Assembly: GCF_000292345.1 (NCBI RefSeq)
Contig: NZ_ALOU01000066.1
Location: 1 to 64,000 of the forward strand
Reading direction: 5' to 3'
Source of the DNA: Cupriavidus sp. BIS7
GTDB taxonomy: Bacteria > Pseudomonadota > Gammaproteobacteria > Burkholderiales > Burkholderiaceae
DNA: 64,000 nucleotides
Below, piece by piece: positions 24,611 through 33,297 of the stretch (position 1 is the stretch's first letter; each line of letters opens with the position of its first letter). A program made the position numbers and the translations under genes. A model generated the notes under the pieces. It saw nothing but the letters and a program-made list of their open reading frames with translations. It was not told the origin of the DNA and searched no databases.

Positions 24611-25860
24611 TGCTGGCCGAGCGCACCAGGCGATCGCAAGTTGCAGCAAGATGCCGCAGGCTGGCACCCATGATTGCGGGCGTGCTGCCGCTTGCCGCGC
24701 AGGCACTCGAAACGCGCCTGGCGGGTTTCGATGTCCGGGCGGAAACGACGCTGCAGGCGCTCGCGGGGGACGACCGCTATGGCACGGGTGGCTGGAATGA
24801 TCGCTATGCCAATCTGGAAGGTCGCCTTGACGTGTCGGCGGCGTGCGCGATGGCATGGTGTGCCGGAACGCGGCTGATGCTGAAGCCCCGGGCGCGCTAC
24901 TTCGAATCGGATACGAATTTCTCAGCCGCACCGGCGCCCGCCGCGTTTTCGTGGACGGAAGTCTACGCCGCCGGTCATGTGTCGGAGGATGTCACGTGGC
25001 TGACAGGCAAGCGCTATCTGGCCTGGGGGCCTGGCATGTTGTTCTCGCCAACCAACCGGCTGTTCCCCGACAACGGCACCGCCACGCCACGCCGCGAGAT
25101 CGCCGGCAAGTGGCTCGGCATGCTTTCATATGCGCCCGCTCCGCCATGGATGGTGTCCGCGCTCTACGCAAATCCCTACGTGGCGTCCGTGCCGGGAGTA
25201 TCCAGCTCAGGCGGTTTCGGGCTGCTGCGTACCGAGTACCAGAGCACGGGAGTTCGACCGACTGCCGCCGGCGTTGTGGCAGGCGGCGGCGGTCCTTATC
25301 GCCCTTACCTGGGCGCCTATTTTCAACATCTGCTCAATGACGCCTGGACAGTCGGGGCCGAGTTCTCGGCGTCGCGAGGCTATGCGCGGACATTGGGAGA
25401 AGGCCCCGACCTGCGCGAGAACGATGCCAGGCTGATGTCCGACGCACTGGTGAACCTGCGTTATGGATTGCGCTCTGGCGGCGAGCTGGGCATCGAGTAC
25501 ATCTACAACGGCTATCGCCTCAGCCACGGCGAGTTGCAGAACCCGCTGCTGGCCTTCCAGCCGGCCGGAGGCGTTTGGCAGACACGCAACCGTCCGCTGC
25601 ACCCGCTGCCGGAGGGGCAGTACCTGAACATGCAGGCCCTGTTGCCGAACCTGTTTGGCGATCGGCGTTTCGGCGTCGTTTTCAGGACGCTGACCGCGCT
25701 GGCGTCGGGTGGCAACCTGACGTTCCTGGAGTTGTCGTTCAGTCCGCGCGACGACCTCACGGCCTTCATCGGCCTGACACGCACGTTTGGTCCGAGTGAC
25801 GCACCACTTGTTCGCTCAGTCAGCCACGGCATCTATGCCGCACTCGAAATTTATCTGTGA
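24610..25860 (+). CDS. Wzi-like outer-membrane beta-barrel protein
   Basis: A 416-residue exported protein with an N-terminal signal region (about residues 17-35, AGVLPLAAQA). The body is rich in alternating aromatic strands and resembles the capsule assembly Wzi family: LTGKRYLAWGPGMLFSPTNR, LFPDNGTATPRREI, then FLELSFSPRDDLTAFIGLT and a final EIYL strand suited to barrel insertion. Its place directly before the ABC exporter genes suggests an outer-membrane partner for the exported molecule. The start is the ATG at 24610, overlapping the ligase stop as TGATG; a GTG one codon earlier is possible. Confidence 0.68.
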   Translation: MLAERTRRSQVAARCRRLAPMIAGVLPLAAQALETRLAGFDVRAETTLQALAGDDRYGTGGWNDRYANLEGRLDVSAACAMAWCAGTRLMLKPRARYFESDTNFSAAPAPAAFSWTEVYAAGHVSEDVTWLTGKRYLAWGPGMLFSPTNRLFPDNGTATPRREIAGKWLGMLSYAPAPPWMVSALYANPYVASVPGVSSSGGFGLLRTEYQSTGVRPTAAGVVAGGGGPYRPYLGAYFQHLLNDAWTVGAEFSASRGYARTLGEGPDLRENDARLMSDALVNLRYGLRSGGELGIEYIYNGYRLSHGELQNPLLAFQPAGGVWQTRNRPLHPLPEGQYLNMQALLPNLFGDRRFGVVFRTLTALASGGNLTFLELSFSPRDDLTAFIGLTRTFGPSDAPLVRSVSHGIYAALEIYL

Positions 25861-25866
25861 CCGCAC

Positions 25867-26583
25867 ATGGAGCAAGACATGCCGATCGTCGAAGCAATAT
25901 CGGTGACGAAGACGTACCAGCTTGGAGATACCGCCGTCAACGCGCTGGATGGCGTTGATCTTGCCATTGCGAAGGGTGATTTTCTTGCGTTGACCGGGCC
26001 GAGTGGAAGCGGCAAGACGACATTGCTGAACCTGATCGGTTGTCTGGATCTGCCAACTATGGGTGAGGTGCGTATCGACGGAACATCCACCGCCGCTCTC
26101 GGCGAGGCAGCACTGGACCAACTGCGCGGGCGGACGTTCGGCATGATCTTCCAGTCGTTCAACCTGATACCCGTGCTCAACGTGCACGAGAACGTTGCAT
26201 TGCCGCTGCACCTGCACGACGTGTCCGCCGACGAGCGACGGGCCCGGGTGACCAGGGCCATCGCGGCGGTAGGGCTTGCGCCATTCGCTGCCAGCCTGCC
26301 AGACCATCTTTCTGGAGGACAGCGGCAACGTGTGGCAATTGCAAGAGCGCTTGTCACGGAGCCGAGACTGATCCTTGCCGATGAGCCAACTGCCAGCCTG
26401 GACAGTGCGAACGCCTTTTCATTGATCGAACTGCTGCAGACGCTGAACCGGGACAACGGCGTCACCTTTGTCTTCTCGACACATGACGACCGGCTCTTGC
26501 GCAACGTGCGCGATGTGGTGACCTTGCGCGATGGTCGCGTCCAGGCCGCCAGACGTTTGCCGGAAGGGGAGCTGGTTTCATGA
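25867..26583 (+). CDS. ABC transporter ATPase, LolD/MacB type
   Basis: A 238-residue ATP-binding subunit. Walker A is GPSGSGKTTLLNLIG, the Q-loop is FGMIFQSFNLIPVLNV, the signature is LSGGQRQRVAIARALV and Walker B is LILADEPTASLDS. The wording (SFNLIPVLNVHENVALPL) is that of the LolD/MacB/FtsE group, which drives mechanotransmission rather than pore-type transport. The start may be 25867 or 25879. It overlaps the permease gene by ATGA. Confidence 0.9.
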   Translation: MEQDMPIVEAISVTKTYQLGDTAVNALDGVDLAIAKGDFLALTGPSGSGKTTLLNLIGCLDLPTMGEVRIDGTSTAALGEAALDQLRGRTFGMIFQSFNLIPVLNVHENVALPLHLHDVSADERRARVTRAIAAVGLAPFAASLPDHLSGGQRQRVAIARALVTEPRLILADEPTASLDSANAFSLIELLQTLNRDNGVTFVFSTHDDRLLRNVRDVVTLRDGRVQAARRLPEGELVS

Positions 26584-28574
26584 TTGGGCTGGCAATGAAC
26601 AACCTGTGGCGCGATCGAAGGCGCACGATCGCCACGATGGTGGCGCTGACAAGCGGCCTGGTGGCGGCGCTTCTGTTCCTGGCCTATGTCAACTTCGTGG
26701 AAGCCTCCCTGGCGAAAATCGTCATCCATTCGCAAGGCAACGGTCATGTGCAGGTCTATCGCAAGGGTGGGCAGGCGAACCTGGCTTCGTTCCCCGCGAA
26801 ATACGCGCTCGATGCCGAGGATCAGCATCGGGTAAGGACACTGATCGACGCAACCCCGGGGGTACGGCGCACGGGTTCGGACATGACCGGCGTCGGCATG
26901 ATCCAGCTGGACACTCGCAGCGCTGTGTTCCTGGCCACGGGAATGGACCCCGACTTTGAGGCCGCCCTGCGTGGCGATGGCGATACGGGCGCGGGCCCGC
27001 GGCTTTCCGATTCGATCCGCGTGACGCCGCATCTGGCGGACCGCATCGGTGGTGGCAAGGGCGCGGAGGTGCAACTGGTAGCCACGTCGTACGAACACCG
27101 CGGCAACGCCATCGATGCCACGATTGGCGATTTCTTCTCGACGGGTATCGAGGCCATCGAGAACAAGGGGCTAAGGATGTCGCTGGCGTCCATGCAGGAG
27201 CTCTACGATACAAGCGCCGTTTCGCGCATGATCGTCCAGCTCGATGACCGGGCGACTACCGATCAGGCCGCTGACAAACTCGCGCAGGCACTGGAGGCAG
27301 CGATGCCAGGGCGATTCGAAGTGACGACGTGGAAGAGTCCGCAAGTCGGACAGCTCTACAACAGCTTCATGGGGTTCTTCAACATGCTGTTCGCATTCGC
27401 GGGCGTTGTGATTGCGCTGGTTGCCGTGGCCACTGTGCAGCACACAGTGGCGATGAATATCGAGGACCGCATGAAAGAGGTCGGAACAATGCGCGCCATG
27501 GGCTTCTCGCGCAGGCGAATCGTCGGCATCTTCGTGCTGGAAAGCACCATGACGGCGGGCATCGTCGCGGCCATCTCCGCGCTGTTCGCGCTGGCCGTGT
27601 TCGCCGTGCTGGCGGGCGCGGGCGTCACAACGATGCTGCCGCGCGTGGCCCAGCCAGTGCCGCTATCGCTATCGCTGTCACCGGAGCAGATGGCGAAAGT
27701 ACTGGCGATGGGGTGTGTGCTGATCGTGGTGTCAAGCGCCATCACGACCTGGTGGCGTCTGCGGCGAACCGTGAGGCTAGGCGGGAAGCACGCGCAATCG
27801 TTGGCGCGAGTACTGGCGGGCGGGGTCGCGGCATTCACCGGCTGCGTCTTGCTGACGGTTCCGCTTCAGTCGTTTGCTGCCGACGCTTCGCCAGACGTGG
27901 CAAGGATGACAGAGTGGCTGCGGCAAGCCGATATGGCGCGCGGCGGGCACGCCAATCTGACCTGGGACGTCGCCGTGCATTCGGAAGAGCCTTCGGGTAT
28001 TACCGACACGCGGTACACCGTCAAGGTGCGTGACGGCGATGCGCTGATTCGCACAACCGAGCCGCGTCGGTACCAGGGGGAGCGAATTCTCATCGCATCC
28101 CAAGCCATGTGGTACACGAAGCCGGGACTGCGCCGGCCGATCAGCGTCAGTCCGCAGCAGCGGCTGGTGGGGGAGGCATCCAATGGAGACATCGCCGCGA
28201 CGCAGTATGCGCGCGACTACACGCCGGAGTATGGCGGAGAGGTAACGCTGGACGGGCGCGACTGCCACAAGCTCGTGCTGAAGGCCACGCACGGCGCGGT
28301 CACGTACGCGGGCATCGTGTACTACCTCGACAAGCGGACGCTGCTCGGTGTCCGGGCGGATTTCATGACGGCATCCGGCGATGTCTTCAAGACCGCGACG
28401 TTCGAGTACGGCAATACGGTCGCCCGTGATGGCAAGCGGCTGCCTTTCGTATCGGCCATGTCCATCGTAAATGCCGCGTTCCCGGAGCGGTTCAGCCGGT
28501 TGATCTATACCGGCGTCAGCGAGGCCGCTCATCCGGCGTCAGTGTTCTCGCGCGACCAGTTGACGGCGATGTGA
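26580..28574 (+). CDS. FtsX-type ABC permease fused to a LolA-like periplasmic domain
   Basis: A 664-residue two-part protein. Residues 1-400 form a LolC/MacB-type permease: a first membrane helix at about 16-40, a large periplasmic loop, and three helices at about 265-290, 315-347 and 373-391. Residues 405-435 read like a signal peptide (LARVLAGGVAAFTGCVLLTV, ending SFAADA). Residues 436-664 then match the LolA-like family (DMARGGHANLTWDV; YYLDKRTLLGVRADFM). LolA-type carriers are normally separate periplasmic proteins, so this looks like a gene fusion in which the old signal peptide became an additional membrane helix. It implies hand-off of a lipid or lipophilic product across the periplasm. 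The frame is continuous with no sign of a sequencing join. Confidence 0.78.
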   Translation: MIGLAMNNLWRDRRRTIATMVALTSGLVAALLFLAYVNFVEASLAKIVIHSQGNGHVQVYRKGGQANLASFPAKYALDAEDQHRVRTLIDATPGVRRTGSDMTGVGMIQLDTRSAVFLATGMDPDFEAALRGDGDTGAGPRLSDSIRVTPHLADRIGGGKGAEVQLVATSYEHRGNAIDATIGDFFSTGIEAIENKGLRMSLASMQELYDTSAVSRMIVQLDDRATTDQAADKLAQALEAAMPGRFEVTTWKSPQVGQLYNSFMGFFNMLFAFAGVVIALVAVATVQHTVAMNIEDRMKEVGTMRAMGFSRRRIVGIFVLESTMTAGIVAAISALFALAVFAVLAGAGVTTMLPRVAQPVPLSLSLSPEQMAKVLAMGCVLIVVSSAITTWWRLRRTVRLGGKHAQSLARVLAGGVAAFTGCVLLTVPLQSFAADASPDVARMTEWLRQADMARGGHANLTWDVAVHSEEPSGITDTRYTVKVRDGDALIRTTEPRRYQGERILIASQAMWYTKPGLRRPISVSPQQRLVGEASNGDIAATQYARDYTPEYGGEVTLDGRDCHKLVLKATHGAVTYAGIVYYLDKRTLLGVRADFMTASGDVFKTATFEYGNTVARDGKRLPFVSAMSIVNAAFPERFSRLIYTGVSEAAHPASVFSRDQLTAM

Positions 28575-28601
28575 CCGGCTGACACGAGGAGGAGTACGTC
28601 G

Positions 28602-29921
28602 ATGAAAGGAATGCTGTTGATGTCTCTGTCCGCAAGGAACGTCTTGCGTCATGGGAGACGCTCCACGGGGACATTCGTCATCATGCTTGTGTCGGTGCTG
28701 GCGCTGAATGTTCTGTTCGGCTATGTGGCCGCGAATCTCAAGCTGACGCAGGATGCGTTCATGCGCTGGGGCGCACGAGGCCACCTGGTCATCGAGCGGC
28801 CGACATCACCGCTCGCGGAAACGTTCGAAGGCGTTGGGCAGCAGCCCATCGACGCCGCCATGCAACGCGCCATCGAAGCCATCCTGGCGGTCGACCCGGC
28901 CGTCACGGCGGTTGCTCGGTCCATCGGCGTCTCCGGTCTTGTGGCCGGTGACGGGGTGACAGGCATCTTCGAAGGGGTTGGGTACGACGCCGATGCGGTG
29001 CGCCGGATCAAGGGGCCGGCATACGAGTACGACGTGGTAGCCGGTCAGCCGCTCTGGATGACCGAACACGCCGACGCCGTGGTGCTGGGGCAGGGCCTCG
29101 CGGGAATCCTCGGCTGCGATGTGCCGCAGGAAGGCTTCGCGCCGCTTCGCGTTGGGGAATCGCCGACGGAGCGGCGGTTCCATTGCCCGCCCGGACCGCT
29201 GCAGCTATCGGCTGTCACCGAGCACACGGGGTACATCAACGCATCGTACGTACGGCCGACTGGCGTGATGGACTGGGGCATCAAGGAAGTCAATGACCGG
29301 CTTGCCGTGCTGCCATTGTCCTCGGCGCAGCGGTTGCTGGGAACCGACGACATATCGACATACCGTGTGCTGCTGCGCTCCGATAGCGAGATGCAGGAGG
29401 CACGGACGCGAATTGGCGAGGCGTTTGGTCGCGAAGGCATCGACGCGCGCGTCTTCCTCTGGTCCGATCGGGCAACGTTCTATCGCGAGGTGCGCGGCGT
29501 GCTGCTCACGTTCTTCGGCTTCGTCTTTGCCGTCGCCATCGTGGTTGGGTTCACGAGCCTGCTCAATTCGAGTTACACGAACTTCATGCGTCGCAAGCGC
29601 GAACTGGCTACGTTGCGCAGCCTTGGGTACTCGCGCGGCTTCGTGACTGCCATGGCGGCGCTGGAGAATGCCTGGCTCGCCGTGGGCGCTGCAATCGCCG
29701 GGACGCTAGGCGCACTGGCCATTACCCATGCGGTGCGCGCGGCAGGTTGGATGTGGACGCCACCGGGGTCCAGCAACGCGGTTCCGGTCACGATCGCCTG
29801 GGTGCCAGGTACCTATGGCGCGGTGTTTGCCGGATTCGTGCTGCTGGCCGTTCTGGCGAGCCTGTTCCCGACGCGCCGCATCCTGGCTGTTCCCATCCGT
29901 AGCGCGCTTGCCGATACCTGA
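28602..29921 (+). CDS. FtsX-type ABC permease
   Basis: The second permease of the island's exporter, 439 residues. An N-terminal helix (about 24-45, FVIMLVSVLALNVLFGYVAA), a large periplasmic domain and three C-terminal helices (about 300-325, 345-370, 400-425) give the MacB/LolE layout. RRKRELATLRSLGYSRGFV is the FtsX coupling segment. It begins 27 bases after the fused permease, with GAGGAGGAG as ribosome site. With the fused subunit it probably forms a heterodimer driven by the ATPase. Confidence 0.85.
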   Translation: MKGMLLMSLSARNVLRHGRRSTGTFVIMLVSVLALNVLFGYVAANLKLTQDAFMRWGARGHLVIERPTSPLAETFEGVGQQPIDAAMQRAIEAILAVDPAVTAVARSIGVSGLVAGDGVTGIFEGVGYDADAVRRIKGPAYEYDVVAGQPLWMTEHADAVVLGQGLAGILGCDVPQEGFAPLRVGESPTERRFHCPPGPLQLSAVTEHTGYINASYVRPTGVMDWGIKEVNDRLAVLPLSSAQRLLGTDDISTYRVLLRSDSEMQEARTRIGEAFGREGIDARVFLWSDRATFYREVRGVLLTFFGFVFAVAIVVGFTSLLNSSYTNFMRRKRELATLRSLGYSRGFVTAMAALENAWLAVGAAIAGTLGALAITHAVRAAGWMWTPPGSSNAVPVTIAWVPGTYGAVFAGFVLLAVLASLFPTRRILAVPIRSALADT

Positions 29922-29960
29922 GGTGCAGCGCAGCCCTGACAATTTGCGAAAGGACATACC

Positions 29961-30779
29961 ATGGCCGACACGGCACGTATGCGACGCTGGTCGCGGTTTG
30001 TGGATCGTTCGAGTGGTCTGGCGCTGATCGTCCCGATGGACCACGGTCTGACGGTCGGGCCCATCCGCGGGATCGACCGTATCGAGACCGTGACGCGCTG
30101 GCTCTCGCCGGATCTCGTCACGGGGGTAGTCCTGCACAAAGGGCTCGCCGAACGGCTTGGCCCGGCCATTCATTGCGGGATGATGGTTCATCTGAACGGC
30201 GCGCTGGCGCTGGACGATGCGCCGGATCGCAAGCTGCTGCTGACCAGTGTCGATGCGGCGATCAGGTTGGGTGCGGACGCCGTGTCGGTGCAGACAAACT
30301 TCACGCCGGGAACTGCGGCCCACAATCTGCGGCTGATCGGCGATGTCGTGGAGCAGGCGCATCAATATGGCCTGCCAGTGATGGCGATGGTGTACGACCG
30401 CACAGCCGGCCGGCCGGATGAAGCCATCGCACGCATGCGGCATTTCATGCGTGCCGCAGTCGAACTCGGCGTCGATGTGCTCAAGATCGGTGCGCCGGAC
30501 GATGCGGACTCGCTTGGCGAGTTGCTGGACGGCATTCACAAGCACGTGCCTGTCGTAATGGCTGGTGGAGCGCTGATGCCGGATGAAGCGCTGCTCAACC
30601 TCACGCGCGCAATTGCCCGATGCGGTGGCGCGGGACTATGTGTCGGCCGTAACGTGTTTCAGCGCGATGACCCCAGTGCAATGCTCCGCAAGCTTGGTGA
30701 AGCCTTGCGCGGCGGCCGGGCTTCGCATTCGCCAGTATCGGCGCCGGGTGCTGCATTCACCCGGAACCTGTCGGCGTGA
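29961..30779 (+). CDS. DhnA-type aldolase, ADH synthase/GriI-like
   Basis: A 272-residue class I aldolase of the 2-amino-3,7-dideoxy-D-threo-hept-6-ulosonate synthase family. Residues corresponding to the archaeal catalytic set are present: Asp27 in IVPMDHGLTVGP, Tyr145 in MAMVYDRTAG and the Schiff-base Lys175 in VLKIGAPDD. The phosphate site GGAGLCVGRNVFQ closes the barrel. In Streptomyces griseus the homologue GriI condenses aspartate semialdehyde with dihydroxyacetone phosphate and GriH completes 3-amino-4-hydroxybenzoate. Its GriH-like partner is the first gene of this operon, which supports the same chemistry here. Confidence 0.87.
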   Translation: MADTARMRRWSRFVDRSSGLALIVPMDHGLTVGPIRGIDRIETVTRWLSPDLVTGVVLHKGLAERLGPAIHCGMMVHLNGALALDDAPDRKLLLTSVDAAIRLGADAVSVQTNFTPGTAAHNLRLIGDVVEQAHQYGLPVMAMVYDRTAGRPDEAIARMRHFMRAAVELGVDVLKIGAPDDADSLGELLDGIHKHVPVVMAGGALMPDEALLNLTRAIARCGGAGLCVGRNVFQRDDPSAMLRKLGEALRGGRASHSPVSAPGAAFTRNLSA

Positions 30780-30791
30780 GGGAAGGGCTTT

Positions 30792-32333
30792 ATGACGACA
30801 GTTCCACAGCCATCGTTCAACTGCGTCGACTGGATGGTCGACCGGCACGTCAGGTCCGAACGCGGTGAACACCCTGCTTTGGTCGAATGCGGAATTGACG
30901 GCCGGCGGCGCGTGCTTACCTACACGCAGTTGCGTGCCGCGACCGCGCGCACGGCCGACCTACTTCTCGCCCGGATCAATGAAGCAGGACGGGGCAGGCG
31001 CATTGCAATTCTTGGCAGCAGCACGCTGGAGACGCTGTGCGCCTGGCTTGGGGCGATGCGTGCGGGATGCCTGCCGTTCGTGATCCATCCGGATCTCGGC
31101 GAAGCAGCGCGTGAGGCGTTGCTTGCCGACTTCCGCCCCGATCTCATCTGCTACGACAGGACTGGCTACTACGCTGCCGGCATCGCACTGCCAGCGATCG
31201 ATCCGGAGGAAGTCATCGATCCGTTGACCGCCATTCCCGCCGCTGCGCCGGCCACTGCGCGTCAGCCGGCTTTCTGTCTGGCGTCATCGGGGTCCACTGG
31301 CAGGGCCAAGATCTGTGTCCATTCTCACGGCGCTATTCCGGCGTTCGATTGTCATGTCACACGTGCGCTCTGGCGAATGTGTGCGGACGATGTCGTGCTC
31401 GGCAGCAGCGGCCCCTACTTTTCGTTCGGGCTGCAGGGCATTCATACTGCCTTGTCGTTGGGCGCGACGGCCGTGCTGCTGCCCGAGTGGGCGCGGCATG
31501 AGGCATTCATGGAAACGATTGAGCGCGAGGGCGTCACGGTCTTCCTTGCCGTGCCGACGTTGCTTCACCTGCTGATGGCACGCGCAAGCCGGATCTATCG
31601 CATGCGTACGCTGCGGTTGTGTCTTTCGGCCGGGGAGCGGTTGCCAGATGCCATTCGCTCGCGCTGGGAGGCGTACTCCGGGGCGTATCTCGTTGACTCG
31701 ATCGGGACGACGGAGACGTTTCTGCCGTACTTGACCGAAGTTCCGGGGGAGGGCGCCGGGTTGAAGGAGGTTGCCGCATTTGAGTACGCGTTCACTGCTG
31801 CCGAGTGCGCATCGAACGAAGAATCTGCCATGACAGTTGCGCTGACTGGGCGGGCGATGATGCTCGGCTATCTGGAATCGCGGCCCGATGCCCTTCGATG
31901 GCGTCAGCGTCCCGCCTTCGAGACTGGCGATCTCTTCAGCCGTGTCCTTGGAGGCTGGTCGTTTATCTCGCGGCGCAGCGAGCGCGTGAAGATTGCGGGG
32001 CACTGGGTGTCTCCACAGGCGCTCGAGGCCTTCTTGCTGACCGATGCCCGGGTGCTCCAGGCTGCGGCGGTCCCGGTGGAGACCGAAGTCGGATTGAAGC
32101 GACTGAGAGCGTTCGTCGTGCTCGGCGACGCCTATCGTGACGGCGATGCTGTGACCACGGCACTGACGCGCCGCATGCGAGAGGAACTCAAGCCAAGGGC
32201 GCTGAGGCCGGACCGCATAGAGGTCGTTTCGTCGCTGGCCAGCTCCGCAAACGGCAAGCTGCAGCGGGGTGAGATTGCTGCAGCGGTGGCGCGCCAGCAG
32301 GTCGGCGCCCAGAGAGGAGTGGTGCCCATCTGA
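30792..32333 (+). CDS. aryl-acid AMP ligase (benzoate-CoA-ligase-like)
   Basis: A 513-residue ANL enzyme. The A3 motif ASSGSTGRAKICVHSHG (about 164-180) has the form seen in benzoate-CoA ligases (SSGSTGxPKxxVHTH), with Ala in place of the usual Pro. LSAGERLPDAI, DSIGTTETFLPYL and the terminal SSANGKLQRGEI with catalytic Lys complete it. Its position 12 bases after the aldolase makes an aminohydroxybenzoate the natural substrate. It may form a CoA thioester for the condensation-like enzyme. It is the last gene of the island. Confidence 0.82.
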   Translation: MTTVPQPSFNCVDWMVDRHVRSERGEHPALVECGIDGRRRVLTYTQLRAATARTADLLLARINEAGRGRRIAILGSSTLETLCAWLGAMRAGCLPFVIHPDLGEAAREALLADFRPDLICYDRTGYYAAGIALPAIDPEEVIDPLTAIPAAAPATARQPAFCLASSGSTGRAKICVHSHGAIPAFDCHVTRALWRMCADDVVLGSSGPYFSFGLQGIHTALSLGATAVLLPEWARHEAFMETIEREGVTVFLAVPTLLHLLMARASRIYRMRTLRLCLSAGERLPDAIRSRWEAYSGAYLVDSIGTTETFLPYLTEVPGEGAGLKEVAAFEYAFTAAECASNEESAMTVALTGRAMMLGYLESRPDALRWRQRPAFETGDLFSRVLGGWSFISRRSERVKIAGHWVSPQALEAFLLTDARVLQAAAVPVETEVGLKRLRAFVVLGDAYRDGDAVTTALTRRMREELKPRALRPDRIEVVSSLASSANGKLQRGEIAAAVARQQVGAQRGVVPI

Positions 32334-32353
32334 CGATGCAGGTAGGTCTTGGT

Positions 32354-32393
32354 GACTTAGTGGCTAAGTAACTAAGTGGCTAAGTGACTAAGT
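32354..32393. repeat. 8-bp tandem repeat, five copies
   Basis: Five consecutive octamers of the form RRCTAAGT (GACTTAGT, GGCTAAGT, AACTAAGT, GGCTAAGT, GACTAAGT) lie between the end of the island operon and the convergent dapF. The units contain repeated TAG/TAA triplets on the minus strand. It marks the right edge of the accessory region. Confidence 0.88.
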
Positions 32394-32410
32394 GGCCCGG
32401 TGAGCGGGCC

Positions 32411-33283
32411 TCAGTCCGCCACTTGCAGCGCGTCAAGGTCGATGGAGCCTTCGAACACGGTCGTCGCCGGGCCCGTCATCTGCACGGACTGGCCGTTGCC
32501 ATGCCAGGCGATGGTCAGGTCGCCGCCATGCGTGTGGACCTTGACCGGAGAATCCAGCAGGCCGCGACGGATGCCGGCCACGACGGCCGCACAGGCCCCG
32601 GTGCCGCAGGCCAGTGTCTCGCCGGCGCCGCGTTCAAATACGCGCAGGCGCACCGTGTTGCGGTTGACGATCTGCATGAAGCCGGCATTGACCCGGTTCG
32701 GGAACGCCTTGTGATGCTCGATGACCGGACCGTCCTGCAGCACCGGAAACCGCTCAACATCTTCAACGACCTGCACGGCGTGCGGGTTGCCCATCGACAC
32801 GGCGGAGATCCACTCGGTGCGGCCGTTCACTTCAAGCCCGTAGAGCGTGTCCTCGCCGTCGCTGCGCGTGGGCAGGCCATCGGCGATGAACGGCACACGT
32901 GCCGGCGTCAGTTCGGGCTCGCCCATGTCCACGGTCACCTGGCCGTCGTCCTGCAGCATCAGCGTGATCACGCCGTTCATGACCTCCACGCGCACCGAGC
33001 GCTTGTCGGTCATGCCGCGGTCGGTGACAAATCGCACGAAGCAGCGGGCGCCGTTGCCGCAGTGCTCCACCTCGCCGCCGTCCGCATTGACGATCCGGTA
33101 GCGGAAGTCCACGTCGTCGCGGTCTGATTTTTCGACGATCAGGATCTGGTCGGCACCGATGCCGAAATGGCGGTTGGCCAGCGCGCGCCATTGCGCGTCG
33201 GTCAGGTCTAGCTTCTGGTGAATGCCGTCCAGCACGATGAAATCGTTGCCGGCGCCGTGCATCTTGGTGAACTGGATTTTCAT
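32411..33283 (-). CDS. dapF: diaminopimelate epimerase
   Basis: DapF interconverts LL- and meso-diaminopimelate for lysine and peptidoglycan. The 290-residue protein starts MKIQFTKMHGAGNDFIVLDG. The two catalytic cysteines lie in GGEVEHCGNGARCF and ETLACGTGACAAV, at the expected distance. It is the last gene of a minus-strand run with two LpxL-type acyltransferases, 14 bases after the previous stop. Confidence 0.95.
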   Translation of the reverse strand: MKIQFTKMHGAGNDFIVLDGIHQKLDLTDAQWRALANRHFGIGADQILIVEKSDRDDVDFRYRIVNADGGEVEHCGNGARCFVRFVTDRGMTDKRSVRVEVMNGVITLMLQDDGQVTVDMGEPELTPARVPFIADGLPTRSDGEDTLYGLEVNGRTEWISAVSMGNPHAVQVVEDVERFPVLQDGPVIEHHKAFPNRVNAGFMQIVNRNTVRLRVFERGAGETLACGTGACAAVVAGIRRGLLDSPVKVHTHGGDLTIAWHGNGQSVQMTGPATTVFEGSIDLDALQVAD

Positions 33284-33297
33284 GAAGCAGATTGTAA

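Noticed and set aside
26580..28574. Sequencing frameshift joining two genes
   Set aside because: The frame is open through the junction with no internal stop, and codon use is even on both sides. No separate start with a ribosome site is visible at the domain border, so a real fusion is the simpler reading.
25867..29921. A canonical LolCDE lipoprotein sorting system
   Set aside because: The ATPase and permeases are of that superfamily, but the fused LolA-like domain, the Wzi-like barrel and the operon context fit a dedicated exporter better than general lipoprotein release.
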